Shown: positions 17,137 to 31,497, counted from the stretch's first letter. The stretch is 64,000 bases of DNA from Bradyrhizobium sp. WSM1417 (GCF_000515415.1 NZ_KI911783.1:1-64000), one strand, 5' to 3'. The notes: generated from the letters alone by a model not told the origin. Made by a program: numbers and translations.

Positions 17137-17253
17137 GGTGCAGGCCGCTACCAGTGTTTCGGAACCGGAACATCAGGCTGCACACAGACGAAAGCCCGGC
17201 CCGATTGGCGGGCGGGTTACTCAAACAGTTGCTCAATGGAGGACTTGACCATG
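17137..17253 (+). ncRNA. ROSE-type RNA thermometer in the hsp20 5' leader
   Basis: ROSE elements repress translation of rhizobial small heat-shock genes at normal temperature by pairing the ribosome-binding site with a conserved UUGCU. Here TTGCTC (17229-17234) faces TGGAGGA (17237-17243) across two bases just before the ATG, which is the hallmark final hairpin. A GC-rich hairpin (around AAGCCCGGCCCG) precedes it, and the leader length fits. An RpoH-like promoter lies directly upstream. Confidence 0.8.
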
Positions 17254-17712
17254 CGTACCTACGACCTGACCCCCTTCTACCGTTCCACCGTCGGCTTCGA
17301 CCGCCTCTTCAACCTGCTCGACCAGGCCGGTTCGGACGGCAGCCCCGGTTATCCCCCCTACAACATCGAGCGCACCGGCGAGAACGACTACCGCATCACC
17401 GTTGCGGTCTCGGGCTTTGCCAAGGATGAGCTCTCCATCGTCGCGAAGGAAAACACGCTGACGATCAAGGGCGAGAAAGTCGCCAACGAGAACTCGAAGG
17501 CCGAAGTGCTGTACCGCGGCATCGCCGCGCGTGCGTTCGAGCGCGCCTTCCAGCTTGCCGACTTCGTGCAAGTGAAGAACGCCTCGCTCGAGAACGGGCT
17601 GCTTCACGTCGACCTCGTCCGCGAGATTCCCGAGGCGAAGAAGCCGCGCCAGATCGCGATCAACACCGGTGCGCAGGGCGCACAGGTGATCGAGAACTCG
17701 GTAGCCGCGTAA
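17251..17712 (+). CDS. Small heat-shock protein, Hsp20 family
   Basis: A 153-residue alpha-crystallin-type chaperone that holds unfolding proteins in the cytosol as oligomers. N-terminal MRTYDLTPFYRSTVGFDRLFNLLD is typical of class A rhizobial sHsps; the alpha-crystallin domain runs from about YNIERTGENDYRITVAVSGF to NGLLHVDLVREIPE. GGAGG lies 8 bases before ATG 17251, and this site is the one sequestered by the thermometer. A strong terminator follows at 17741. It is probably one of several sHsp genes in the genome. Confidence 0.93.
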   Translation: MRTYDLTPFYRSTVGFDRLFNLLDQAGSDGSPGYPPYNIERTGENDYRITVAVSGFAKDELSIVAKENTLTIKGEKVANENSKAEVLYRGIAARAFERAFQLADFVQVKNASLENGLLHVDLVREIPEAKKPRQIAINTGAQGAQVIENSVAA

Positions 17713-17740
17713 TCACGGACGTCACTTCCAGGTTGCGAAA

Positions 17741-17769
17741 ACGCCCCGGTGCCCCGGGGCGTTTTTTTT
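17741..17769 (+). terminator. Intrinsic terminator of hsp20
   Basis: ACGCCCCGG pairs with CCGGGGCGT across a 4-base loop and is followed by seven more T. It is 28 bp after the hsp20 stop. Confidence 0.92.
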
Positions 17770-17778
17770 CGTTTGCTG

Positions 17779-17905
17779 TCGTCCTGGCGAAAGCCAGGAC
17801 CCATACCGCGAGGTCCATCAATCGTGTGCGGTAGCAATACCGAACGACCAATCTTCGCCCAACATCTCCTGGGGTAATGGATCCTGGCCTTCGCCAGGAC
17901 GACAC
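17779..17905 (+). repeat. Intergenic repeat, family B, copy 1
   Basis: A 127-bp element bounded by GTCGTCCTGGCGAAAGCC and its near-complement GGCCTTCGCCAGGACGAC. The reverse complement of 18862-18989 aligns with it over nearly the full length. The 305-bp gap 17713-18017 holds only this and the hsp20 terminator. Confidence 0.85.
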
Positions 17906-18017
17906 CTGTAGTTTGGATGGTTTCCGCACCGCATCACAGAGCGGTGAATTGGCGTAACGCCGTCGCCCCACGCTCCGTCCTTTAGCTATCGAACCCAAAA
18001 CAAGACGGAGAACGATC

Positions 18018-18788
18018 ATGACTTTCTGGCGCAGCTTTTTCGTCGCCGCGAGCCTGCTGGCGGCCCCTCTCAGCCTCGCTCATGCGCAGGCACCGCAGAC
18101 CGTAAAGGCCAAGAACGTCGTGCTGGTGCACGGCGCCTGGGCCGACGGCTCGAGCTGGTCGGAAGTGATCCCGATCCTCCAGGCCGCAGGGCTCAACGTA
18201 ACTGCCGTGCAAAATCCGCTGTTGTCGCTTGTGGACTCCGTCGAGGCGACCAAGCGCGTGCTGGCCGAACAGGAGGGGCCGACCGTGCTGGTCGCGCATT
18301 CCTGGGGCGGCACCGTGATCAGCCAGGTCGGCACCGATCCGAAGGTCACCGGTCTCGTCTATGTCGCCGCACGTGCGCCCGATGCCGGCGAGGATTTTGT
18401 CGCGCTGTCGAAGCAGTTCCCGACCGGCCCCGTGCGTGCCGGCATCATTGAGCGCGACGGCTACACCAAGCTCTCGGAAGACGCCTTCCTGAAGTATTTC
18501 GCCAATGGCGTGAAGCCGGAGCAGGCCAGGGAGCTCTACGCCGTGCAATGGCCGACCGCCGCCTCGATCTTTGCCGGTCGCACCACCGAGGCGGCATGGC
18601 ATGCGAAGCCGAGCTGGTACGCGGTATCGAAGAACGACTACACGATCAATCCGGATCTCGAACGCTTCCTCGCCAAGCGCATGAACGCAACCACGATCGA
18701 GCTCGATGCCGGACACCTCTCGTTGGTGTCGCATCCGAAGGACGTGGCGAATTTGATCCTGGAAGCGGCGGGATATGGCCGCAGCTAA
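18018..18788 (+). CDS. Secreted alpha/beta hydrolase (EstC / methylesterase-like)
   Basis: A 256-residue exported hydrolase. Signal peptide MTFWRSFFVAASLLAAPLSLAHAQ. Then VVLVHGAWADGSSWSEVIPIL, nucleophile VAHSWGGTVISQ, and the late His in DAGHLSLVSHPKDVANLI. These match the short-chain esterase group related to plant methylesterases and bacterial EstC. The signal peptide places it in the periplasm or outside. It has its own terminator and is flanked by two inverted repeat-B copies. The natural ester is unknown. Confidence 0.85.
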   Translation: MTFWRSFFVAASLLAAPLSLAHAQAPQTVKAKNVVLVHGAWADGSSWSEVIPILQAAGLNVTAVQNPLLSLVDSVEATKRVLAEQEGPTVLVAHSWGGTVISQVGTDPKVTGLVYVAARAPDAGEDFVALSKQFPTGPVRAGIIERDGYTKLSEDAFLKYFANGVKPEQARELYAVQWPTAASIFAGRTTEAAWHAKPSWYAVSKNDYTINPDLERFLAKRMNATTIELDAGHLSLVSHPKDVANLILEAAGYGRS

Positions 18789-18807
18789 GTGGCGCTTGTC
18801 ATGGTGC

Positions 18808-18836
18808 AAAAGGCGCCTGAATGCTCAGGCGCCTTT
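18808..18836 (+). terminator. Intrinsic terminator of the esterase gene
   Basis: AAAGGCGCCTGA pairs perfectly with TCAGGCGCCTTT across loop ATGC, followed by TTTGC. It is 20 bp after the stop. Confidence 0.88.
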
Positions 18837-18861
18837 TGCTTTGCTCCACTCTCTCCCCAAC

Positions 18862-18989
18862 GTCGTCCTGGCGAAAGCCAGGACCCATTACCCCAAGGGG
18901 ATGTTTGGCGAAGGCTCGTCCTCCGGTACTCCCGCGTCACTCAAATGATGCACCTCGCGGTATGGGTCCTGGCTTTCGCAGGACGACAC
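18862..18989 (-). repeat. Intergenic repeat, family B, copy 2 (inverted)
   Basis: This is an inverted copy of the element at 17779-17905. Shared blocks include GTCCTGGCGAAAGCCAGGAC, ACCCATACCGCGAGGT and CTTCGCC-AACATC. Differences are mostly in the middle. Confidence 0.85.
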
Positions 18990-19028
18990 CGTTGGCGTGA
19001 TGCGGGCCATCGCATCAAACGCCCGCGC

Positions 19029-19784
19029 TTAGTCCAGCCCCTGTGCCGCCGGCATCTCCTGCGTAGGCAGGATCGTCGCGGCAGGCTTGACCTGACCTAC
19101 GGTTGGCGCGGCGGCTTGCGGTGCGACCTCAGCGGGCTTCGCCGGCACGGCGGCCGCGGTCTGCGTCGCAGGCTGTGCCTGCGGCGCCTGGACCTGCTGC
19201 GTCGCGGGTTCGGCTGGCTTAGCGGCGGCGACCGGCGCCTCGCGCGGCGGGGCGGCCTTCGGTAGCGGCATGGGGCGGCTGGCGACATGCGGGATCGGGG
19301 CCGGTGGGCGGGGCGGACCGCTGCGGACCAAGGTCGGCGGCGGCAGAGCGCTTTGCGGGCGGTAAGGCGCAACCGCAGGCTGCTCGTAGCCTGGCGCCAT
19401 GCCGTAGGCGTCAGCAGCCGGCATGAAGCGCAAAATCCTTCCGTCGCGGGCATCGATCACCAGCCGGCCGTCCTCCCCGCGGCGATCGATCACCGCGATG
19501 GTGTAGACGCTGCCGCGCAGGCGCGGGATGCCAAGCGGCGAGAAGCCGTTCTCGCGCAGCACCGCGTAGACCTCGGTCGATGGCAGCAGCACCGGGGCCG
19601 GCCCGCGTTCTTCGTAGCCATAGCCATAGCGCGGCGGCGGGGGCGGCGCGGCCTCCGGCGGCGCATAGGGCCCCTCGAAATCCGAGACCGCGATCGTCGC
19701 CCCTCGCGCTAGAACCTGCGCTTGAGCCGTGGTCGCGGCCAGCGCCAGCGTGGCGGCGGCCACACATCCTGTGAAAAACTTCAT
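19029..19784 (-). CDS. Exported Pro/Ala-rich protein with PepSY-like segment
   Basis: A 251-residue protein with signal peptide MKFFTGCVAAATLALAATTAQAQ. Residues about 70-125 (EVYAVLRENGFSPLGIPRLRGSVYTIAVIDRRG..LVIDARDGRILRF) resemble a PepSY-like domain often found in Bradyrhizobium exported proteins. The rest is low-complexity Pro/Ala/Gln, probably disordered and perhaps spanning the envelope. No enzyme motif is present. Start MKFF (19784) is chosen over an upstream ATG. It converges with the esterase gene. Function unknown. Confidence 0.78.
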   Translation of the reverse strand: MKFFTGCVAAATLALAATTAQAQVLARGATIAVSDFEGPYAPPEAAPPPPPRYGYGYEERGPAPVLLPSTEVYAVLRENGFSPLGIPRLRGSVYTIAVIDRRGEDGRLVIDARDGRILRFMPAADAYGMAPGYEQPAVAPYRPQSALPPPTLVRSGPPRPPAPIPHVASRPMPLPKAAPPREAPVAAAKPAEPATQQVQAPQAQPATQTAAAVPAKPAEVAPQAAAPTVGQVKPAATILPTQEMPAAQGLD

Positions 19785-20275
19785 GGTCGAGACGCTCCTG
19801 TCAGGCCCCCGGAGGGATCGCACTCTTTCGCTTCTTGCGGCGTGGCGCGGCTTCCGAAGGGTCGATCCGAAGCTTCATTGAAGATTCCGGCGTCGGCGGG
19901 GCCGGATCAGGGCGTGTTTGCTTCTAAACCGGGGCCGCGCAACTTCTGGAAAGCGATTGATTGATCGATGGGGAATCGGGACTTGCGCGCGCTTGTGTGA
20001 TAGACAAAAATTTGGCAAGGTGACGGTTAGGACAGGAAGACTGTCTCAATTTTGCTTGCGGTTCCGGCATAGGGATTGCAACGAAGTCGGTGCTTTCGAG
20101 CGCCAAGAAGGCAACAGGCAAAGCCGTTCTCGGGGACGAAGAACGCCTTGGCCTGAATTTAAGAAAATGCGGCTCGCGAGCGGACGAGCGGTGACCCAGA
20201 AGCGGGTGCCGCGGGACGCCCAAGGTGCGCCGAAGATGGCGGTGAGGCAGCTTGCCGCATGGAGAGGACGAGAAC
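19785..20275. other. 491-bp intergenic region before gltB
   Basis: No credible gene is seen on either strand. It must hold the promoters of both the divergent exported-protein gene and gltB. I found no clear sigma-70, sigma-54 or operator match. The stretch near 19985-20035 is relatively AT-rich and is the likeliest promoter area. Confidence 0.4.
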
Positions 20276-25009
<4,734 letters not shown>

Positions 25010-25018
25010 CTAAGAAAA

Positions 25019-25125
25019 AGCCTCATGGGGAGAAGCGCAAAGCGCGTCTCGAACCATGAGACCACCAGCGGGGCCTTCATCCTTCGAGACGCGGCGCCAA
25101 GCGCGCCGCTCCTCAGGATGAGGGG
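25019..25125 (+). repeat. Palindromic repeat between gltB and gltD
   Basis: CTCATGGGGAGAAGCGC..GCGCGTCTCGAACCATGAG and CATCCTTCGAGACGCGGCG..CTCCTCAGGATGAGG form two adjacent imperfect hairpins filling the gltB-gltD gap. This type is common in rhizobial intergenic regions. It could stabilise or attenuate the polycistronic mRNA. Confidence 0.7.
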
Positions 25126-25167
25126 AGAGAGAACAAACGAATTTAAGCGGCAGGGACTTCGGGTTTA

Positions 25168-26619
<1,452 letters not shown>

Positions 26620-26653
26620 GCCTCTTGCTCCGCTGCTAGACCCGATACGCGCT

Positions 26654-26755
26654 GTCATCGTCCGCGAAGGCGGACGATCCAGTACTCCGAGACAGTTGTG
26701 ATCTACTGAGAAGGCGCGGCGTACTGGATGCCCCGCCTTCGCGGGGCATGACGAC
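26654..26755. repeat. Intergenic inverted-repeat element
   Basis: GTCATCGTCCGCGAAGGCGG... ending GATCCAGTAC mirrors GTACTGGATGCCCCGCC... ending GGGGCATGACGAC. Together these form a long imperfect palindrome of about 102 bp between the convergent gltD and outer-membrane genes. Nothing else is seen in 26620-26815. Confidence 0.75.
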
Positions 26756-26815
26756 GGAGTGAGTGGTGAGAGCGGCGCCGACAAAGTCGCGTGTGCTCGA
26801 CCGCGATCCGCCGGC

Positions 26816-28597
26816 TTAGTTCTGCAACCTAACCCCGACCATCACCACCGTCCCCTGCGAGCTTGAGCCCGGCTGGTTCGAATCCAGGATGTCGTGGCGG
26901 AGCGTGCCCTTGATCCAGATGTTGCGGTTGAGCTTGTAGATCAGATTGCTTTCGAACGAGTAGGTCTTGTCGTTGCGATTCTGGCCCTGATAGTCGTAGG
27001 TGCCGTAGGTGAATTTGCCCACTGCCGTAAGCCAGCGGCGGAAGTCGTGATCGACTTCGATCCCGTAGGTGTGCACCAGCACGCCGGAGGAGCCGGGGAT
27101 GGTGGTCTCGGCGATCTGCGTGTCGGTGGCGAATTTCACCGTGGTGAGGCCGCTTGCGTTCCAGATCAGCGAGCCCGAGGTCAGAAAGCCCGCGAGCTGG
27201 CTCAGGCGCGGATCGACATAGTTGCGCGCGGAATAGCCGACCGAGACCTCGCCGATGAGGATGCGCGAGAACTCGAAGGACGTGCCGACCTTGGCGTAGC
27301 CGCCGTTCGAATCGCGGAAGAAGCCATTGCGGTCGGCGGCCTGGTCGTGGACGCGGGTGTCGCCCTGGATCTCGACGAACGGCTTCAGGCCCGGCTTCAG
27401 TTCGTAGGAGAAGCGCCCCACGCCGCCATACTGGTTGAAGTCGCGATCATCGTTGCTGAAGGTCGAGCCGTCGGTGAGTTTTGAGTTGGTGTAGGCGGTG
27501 CGATCCGCGGTGGCGCCGGCCGCGACCTGGAAGCGGTTGAAGGTCTGGTCGAAGCCGACGGTCGTGCCATAGGTCGCGTAAACAGGATATTTCTGCAGGC
27601 CGGCCTGCACGTTCGGGCTGCCGGGATTATCGGTGGCGAGCCGCAGGCGCAACTGCGTGGTCAGCTTGAGATCGCGATTGACGTCGATGCGGCCGTCGAC
27701 ATGGCCGTTGAAGTCGGGGCGGTCCACCTCGACCGGCGAAGGCGAGGCAAAGCCGTCGATCGTCGCCGGCATGTTGTTGGTGTAGCCCGAGAACGAGCCG
27801 CGCAGATCCGCGACCAGCGCGTGGCGCTCCCAATCGGACGCCACGAGCAGGTCGGGCGCAACGACATAGGCCGGCGAGCCGACCGGCTTGTTCAAACGCG
27901 CCGGGTTGGTGTCGTAACCGGTGGAGAGCTCGAGCCCGCCCTTGATCAGGAAGCTGCCGGCATAGTCGCCAACCGCGCCGAACGCATCCTCGTCGAGCTT
28001 GAGGCGGCGGCGCAGCGGCTGGCCGGGCACGTTGCCGGCCAACGCCGGCGGGACCGGTGTCTTGTGCGCGGTCTCGGACGGCGGCGGCGCGATGCGCGGC
28101 GGGCCGAGCGTTCGCTCCGGCGTTGCCGGCGGCACCGGCGAGCCGGGGCCGACCGGACGCTTCGGCTTCGGCTGTCCGGGATGGAGCTTCGGCTGCTGTC
28201 GCTTGCGGTTGAGCGAATCGTAGCCGGAGGCGCTGGCGCCATTGGCAGCGGGCAGGCCGTAGATCGGGACCTGGCTGGTCGGGTTCTGGCTGGTCGGATT
28301 TTGGTTGTTCGGGGTCTGGCCTAGGCGCGCCGGCGCCTGCTGGCGCTTGCGCAAATCGGCATTGGGATCGGGCAACGTCGGCAGCGCATCCGACGGTGCC
28401 TGCGGCACGCCCGCGGTGCGGCGCGTCGGCAGCGTGTCGGGCGAGGCGAAGCCACCGCGGTTGGGACTGAACAGGTCGGGGGTGAGGCTCTGGGCGGCCC
28501 CGGGGGCGCTTCCAAGGACCGTCAGCGCAAAGCACGGCAAAGCCGCGCGCAGGAAATGCGCGCGTTTGCTCCGGCTCGTGCCTGGAGACGACCCCAC
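26816..28597 (-). CDS. Outer membrane beta-barrel protein (putative porin, BBP2-like)
   Basis: A 593-residue exported protein. After a signal peptide (about residues 1-35, ending GAAQ) comes a Pro/Gln/Asn-rich linker to about 190, including three NPTSQ/NNQ repeats (QTPNNQNPTSQNPTSQV). The remaining 400 residues are alternating polar/aromatic strands ending in a C-terminal VMVGVRLQN, typical of a barrel. The pattern GLELSTGYDTNPARL is characteristic of the BBP2_2 family. Rhizobial members are linked with surface polysaccharide export, but this is not shown here. It is divergent from kdsD, which acts in LPS synthesis. Confidence 0.8.
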   Translation of the reverse strand: MGSSPGTSRSKRAHFLRAALPCFALTVLGSAPGAAQSLTPDLFSPNRGGFASPDTLPTRRTAGVPQAPSDALPTLPDPNADLRKRQQAPARLGQTPNNQNPTSQNPTSQVPIYGLPAANGASASGYDSLNRKRQQPKLHPGQPKPKRPVGPGSPVPPATPERTLGPPRIAPPPSETAHKTPVPPALAGNVPGQPLRRRLKLDEDAFGAVGDYAGSFLIKGGLELSTGYDTNPARLNKPVGSPAYVVAPDLLVASDWERHALVADLRGSFSGYTNNMPATIDGFASPSPVEVDRPDFNGHVDGRIDVNRDLKLTTQLRLRLATDNPGSPNVQAGLQKYPVYATYGTTVGFDQTFNRFQVAAGATADRTAYTNSKLTDGSTFSNDDRDFNQYGGVGRFSYELKPGLKPFVEIQGDTRVHDQAADRNGFFRDSNGGYAKVGTSFEFSRILIGEVSVGYSARNYVDPRLSQLAGFLTSGSLIWNASGLTTVKFATDTQIAETTIPGSSGVLVHTYGIEVDHDFRRWLTAVGKFTYGTYDYQGQNRNDKTYSFESNLIYKLNRNIWIKGTLRHDILDSNQPGSSSQGTVVMVGVRLQN

Positions 28598-28788
28598 GAT
28601 GGAAGAACTCCAACGAAATCAAACACTTTCGCGATTATCCCCACCGATCGGAGGGAACCATCGTTAATGGAGTTAAAACAATTATGGTTAACGACCCGTT
28701 GAGGGCTGGGGAGCCCTCGTCGCCTCGAAGGCCCTGGCGTGCTAAGCAGACACCAACGGGCAAACGCCCCTCCTCCCTGGACCAGAAC

Positions 28789-29796
28789 ATGCCGAGTTCG
28801 AAACCGCTGATGACCCAATCATCCGGCCCCATTCCCGACAGTGTCGAATCCGCACTCCGCACCCTGGAAACGGAGAGCGGCGGCATCAACGCGCTCGCCG
28901 CCGCCCTGCGCGGCCCGCTTGGCGCGAGCTTCGCCAAGGCGGTCGATCTGATCCGCAACGCAAAGGGCCGCGTCATCGTCACCGGGCTCGGCAAGTCGGG
29001 CCATATGGGTCGCAAGATCGCGGCAACGCTGGCCTCGACCGGCACGCCCGCCTTCTTCGTCCACGCCGCCGAAGCCGGTCATGGCGACCTCGGCATGATC
29101 ACGCCCGACGATGTCATCATGGCGCTGTCCTGGTCCGGCGAGCAGCCGGAGATGAAGACGCTGGTGAACTATTCGGCACGGTTCGCCATTCCCATGATCG
29201 CGGTGACGTCGAACGCGGCGTCCTCGCTGGGACAAGCCGCCGACATCGTGATCGAGCTGCCGAAGGCGCGCGAGGCCTGCCCGCACAATCTGGCGCCGAC
29301 CACCTCGACCCTGATGCAGGCCGCGATCGGCGATGCCATCGCGATCGCGCTGCTCGAAGGCCGCGGCTTCACCGCGCTGGAGTTCGCGCATTTCCACCCC
29401 GGCGGCAAGTTAGGGGCGATGCTGAAATTCGTCCGCGACTACATGCGCACCGGTGCGGAGATCCCGGTCAAGCCGCTCGGCACCAAGATGTCGGACGCGG
29501 TGATGGAGATGTCGGCCAAGGGTCTCGGCTGCGTCTGCATCGTCAACGATGCGGCCGAGGCCGTCGGCATCATCACCGACGGCGATTTGCGCCGCCAGAT
29601 GCGGCCGGACCTGCTGGCGGCGTCGGTCGACGACATCATGACCAGGCAGCCAAAGACCGTGCCGCCCTCGATGCTCGCCACCGAGATGATCGAGGTGCTT
29701 AACACCCGCAAGATCACGACGCTGGTCGTGACCGAGGCGGACAAGGTGGTGGGCATCGTGCACCTGCACGATCTGCTGCGGGCGGGCGTGGCTTAA
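28789..29796 (+). CDS. kdsD: D-arabinose 5-phosphate isomerase
   Basis: A 335-residue enzyme converting ribulose 5-phosphate to arabinose 5-phosphate, the first step to KDO in lipopolysaccharide. A SIS domain (about 40-180) holds VTGLGKSGHMGRKIAATLASTGTPAFFVHAAEAGHGDLGM and APTTSTLMQAAIGDAIA. Two CBS repeats (about 205-330) include GIITDGDLRRQM and VVGIVHLHDLLRAG. Alternative starts are ATG 28810 and ATG 28684. No strong ribosome-binding site decides, and the first 15-20 residues are uncertain. Confidence 0.92.
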   Translation: MPSSKPLMTQSSGPIPDSVESALRTLETESGGINALAAALRGPLGASFAKAVDLIRNAKGRVIVTGLGKSGHMGRKIAATLASTGTPAFFVHAAEAGHGDLGMITPDDVIMALSWSGEQPEMKTLVNYSARFAIPMIAVTSNAASSLGQAADIVIELPKAREACPHNLAPTTSTLMQAAIGDAIAIALLEGRGFTALEFAHFHPGGKLGAMLKFVRDYMRTGAEIPVKPLGTKMSDAVMEMSAKGLGCVCIVNDAAEAVGIITDGDLRRQMRPDLLAASVDDIMTRQPKTVPPSMLATEMIEVLNTRKITTLVVTEADKVVGIVHLHDLLRAGVA

Positions 29797-29812
29797 GACA
29801 CGCTCTCTCCGC

Positions 29813-29900
29813 TCGTCATTGCGAGCGCAACGAAGCAATCCAGACTGTCTCCGCGGAAACAGCCTGGATTGCTTCGTCGCAAGAACTCCTCGCAGTGACG
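29813..29900. repeat. Intergenic palindromic repeat
   Basis: CGTCATTGCGAGCGCAACGA with AAGCAATCCAG mirrors CTGGATTGCTT ... TCGCAGTGACG, giving an 88-bp palindrome between convergent kdsD and the AhpD-like gene. It may act as a two-way terminator. Confidence 0.75.
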
Positions 29901-29905
29901 TGTGG

Positions 29906-30463
29906 TTAGAGCAACGGCGGAAATCTTGCCGCCGTGTCCTCCAGCGGCAGCCGCAGCCCGTTCGCCAGATACGACACCGTGCGGTAGAAGCCGCACAGCA
30001 GCATGATTTCCAGGATCTGCGCCTCGTCGTAATGCGCCGACAGCGCGGCGAACTCGGCGTCGTCAAAGGTCGCGCGGTGATGCAGCGCGTCGACAGCGGC
30101 GATCAGCGCCTGCTCGGCCGGGGACCAGCACGGCGACCTCGCATCGCCCCGCACGGTGGCGTGCACTTCCTCCTCGGTGAGTTTCGCTGGCCCGGCAAAG
30201 ACCGCGACGTGCACGCCCCATTCATATTCGCATTGGTTCAGCGCGCAGGTGCGGTCGATCACGATCTCGCGCTGGCGCAACGAGAGCGGGCCGGGATCGA
30301 GCAGGCCGCCGGCCCGAAACTTGTCCCAGGCGCGGGTATGGCCCGCTATCACCCGGAACAGCAGCAGCGGCGGCGCACCGCGCATGATGCGATCGAACTG
30401 CGCCTGGATCTCCGGGGGATAAGGCGGGGTGAGCGGGGCAATACGCGGTGTGGCCCGGGACAT
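29906..30463 (-). CDS. Carboxymuconolactone decarboxylase family protein (AhpD-like)
   Basis: A 185-residue helical protein of the CMD family. The core is SLRQREIVIDRTCALNQCEYEWGVHVAVF, followed by DEAQILEIMLLCGFYRTVSYLANGLRLPLE. The usual AhpD C-x-x-C is not present; only one Cys precedes Glu-Tyr-Glu-Trp (Q-C-E-Y-E), a pattern common in non-disulfide members. It is divergent from an HxlR regulator with twin palindromes between them, so this is the probable target gene. The substrate is unknown. Confidence 0.87.
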   Translation of the reverse strand: MSRATPRIAPLTPPYPPEIQAQFDRIMRGAPPLLLFRVIAGHTRAWDKFRAGGLLDPGPLSLRQREIVIDRTCALNQCEYEWGVHVAVFAGPAKLTEEEVHATVRGDARSPCWSPAEQALIAAVDALHHRATFDDAEFAALSAHYDEAQILEIMLLCGFYRTVSYLANGLRLPLEDTAARFPPLL

Positions 30464-30475
30464 CGGCCGCCTCTC

Positions 30476-30516
30476 TTGCTACACTTATTGTAGCAATACG
30501 CTACACTATTTGTAGC
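30476..30516. promoter_or_regulatory. Twin operator for the HxlR regulator
   Basis: GCTACACTTATTGTAGC (30478-30494) and GCTACACTATTTGTAGC (30500-30516) are two copies of GCTACA-N5-TGTAGC, 22 bp centre to centre (two helical turns), filling most of the 71-bp divergent spacer. The first copy extends to TTGCTACA / TGTAGCAA. Confidence 0.85.
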
Positions 30517-30534
30517 ATCACGCAAGAGGCGGCG

Positions 30535-30864
30535 ATGGCGAAACAGACCATCTCGAGATCGCGCGGCGTCCGTGGCTCGCGCACCGGGCGGCCGGTCATG
30601 GTGCTGCTCGACCTCCTGGGACGACGCTGGAGCCTGCGAATCCTGTGGGAGCTGCGCGACGCCCCCCTCACCTCGCGCGCATTGCGAGCGGCCTGCGACG
30701 AGGCCTCGCCGACGGTGCTGCAGGCGCGGCTGGACGATTTGCGCGAGGCCGGGTTCGTGGAACTGGGCGAAGCCAGCGGTTACGGGCTGACGGCGCTCGG
30801 GCGGGAATTGTGCGAGACGTTCATGCCGCTGCATAGGTTTGCGGAGCGGTGGAAGAAGAGCTGA
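30535..30864 (+). CDS. HxlR family transcriptional regulator
   Basis: A 109-residue winged-helix protein. Typical HxlR features are VMVLLDLLGRRWSLRILWELRDAPLTSRALRAAC, LQARLDDLREAGFVELGEASGYGLTALGRELCETFMPLHRFAERW. The N-terminus lacks the conserved redox Cys of HypR/YodB types, though C61-like and C96-like cysteines are elsewhere. ATG 30535 (MAKQTIS) is the family-like start; an earlier frame would run over the operators. It probably represses itself and the divergent AhpD-like gene. Confidence 0.9.
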   Translation: MAKQTISRSRGVRGSRTGRPVMVLLDLLGRRWSLRILWELRDAPLTSRALRAACDEASPTVLQARLDDLREAGFVELGEASGYGLTALGRELCETFMPLHRFAERWKKS

Positions 30865-30875
30865 GACGCCGGTCA

Positions 30876-31022
30876 TCTCCCTCTCCCCGTTCTTACGGGG
30901 AGAGGGTTGGGGTGAGGGGCTGCCTCCGCAAATTCTGTGACAGCTGCCTGCGCCGAGACTCCCCCTCACCCGGATTGCATCTTCGATGCAATCCGACCTC
31001 TCCCCGCAAGCGGGGCGAGGTA
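30876..31022 (-). repeat. Intergenic palindromic repeat, family A, copy 2
   Basis: Inverted relative to the copy at 15910-16048, with the same inner hairpin (GGATTGCATC / GATGCAATCC) and ends CTCCCCGTTCTTACGGGGAG and CCCCGCAAGCGGGGCGAGG. It sits between convergent hxlR-like and nfeD-like genes. Confidence 0.8.
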
Positions 31023-31030
31023 AGGTCAGA

Positions 31031-31477
31031 CTAAGCCGCCGCCACCGTCAGATTCGCACCATCGACCTGCACCACCTTCACGCGCGTGCCCGCCGGCGTA
31101 TCGGGACCTGCGACGCGCCAGACCGTGTCGCCGATACGCATGGTGCCGCTGCCGTCGACGATCGGCTTCTCCAGCGTGAACTCGCGGCCGAGCAGCGCAT
31201 CCGCGCGCTTGTTGAGGAAGGGGCTGGCGGCAATTGCATCCGGCTTCGGCCGGGCGAGCCGGCGCCAGACCGGCACGGCGGCGGCGGCGAAGATCGCGAA
31301 CATCACGAGCTGGATCTGCCAGGATATCGCTACTCCGAACGAGATCAGCCCGACCAGCAGCGCGGCGAGCCCGAGCCAGAACAGGAAAACGCCCGGCGCC
31401 AGCACCTCCAGCGCCATCAGGATGAAGCCGAAGATCAGCCAATTCCAGGTGCCGAGCGATACGAACATGTCGGTCAT
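31031..31477 (-). CDS. NfeD family membrane protein
   Basis: A 148-residue short NfeD. Three hydrophobic helices fill residues about 8-80 (WLIFGFILMALEVLAPGVFLFWLGLAALLVGLISF, IQLVMFAIFAAAAVPVW); a C-terminal OB-fold (LLGREFTLEKPIVDGSGTMRIGDTVWRVAGPD) follows. NfeD proteins pair with SPFH/stomatin proteins in membrane microdomains and membrane quality control. The partner gene lies immediately upstream on the same strand. Confidence 0.88.
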   Translation of the reverse strand: MTDMFVSLGTWNWLIFGFILMALEVLAPGVFLFWLGLAALLVGLISFGVAISWQIQLVMFAIFAAAAVPVWRRLARPKPDAIAASPFLNKRADALLGREFTLEKPIVDGSGTMRIGDTVWRVAGPDTPAGTRVKVVQVDGANLTVAAA

Positions 31478-31497
31478 GACACGACCTCTTTGAAATG

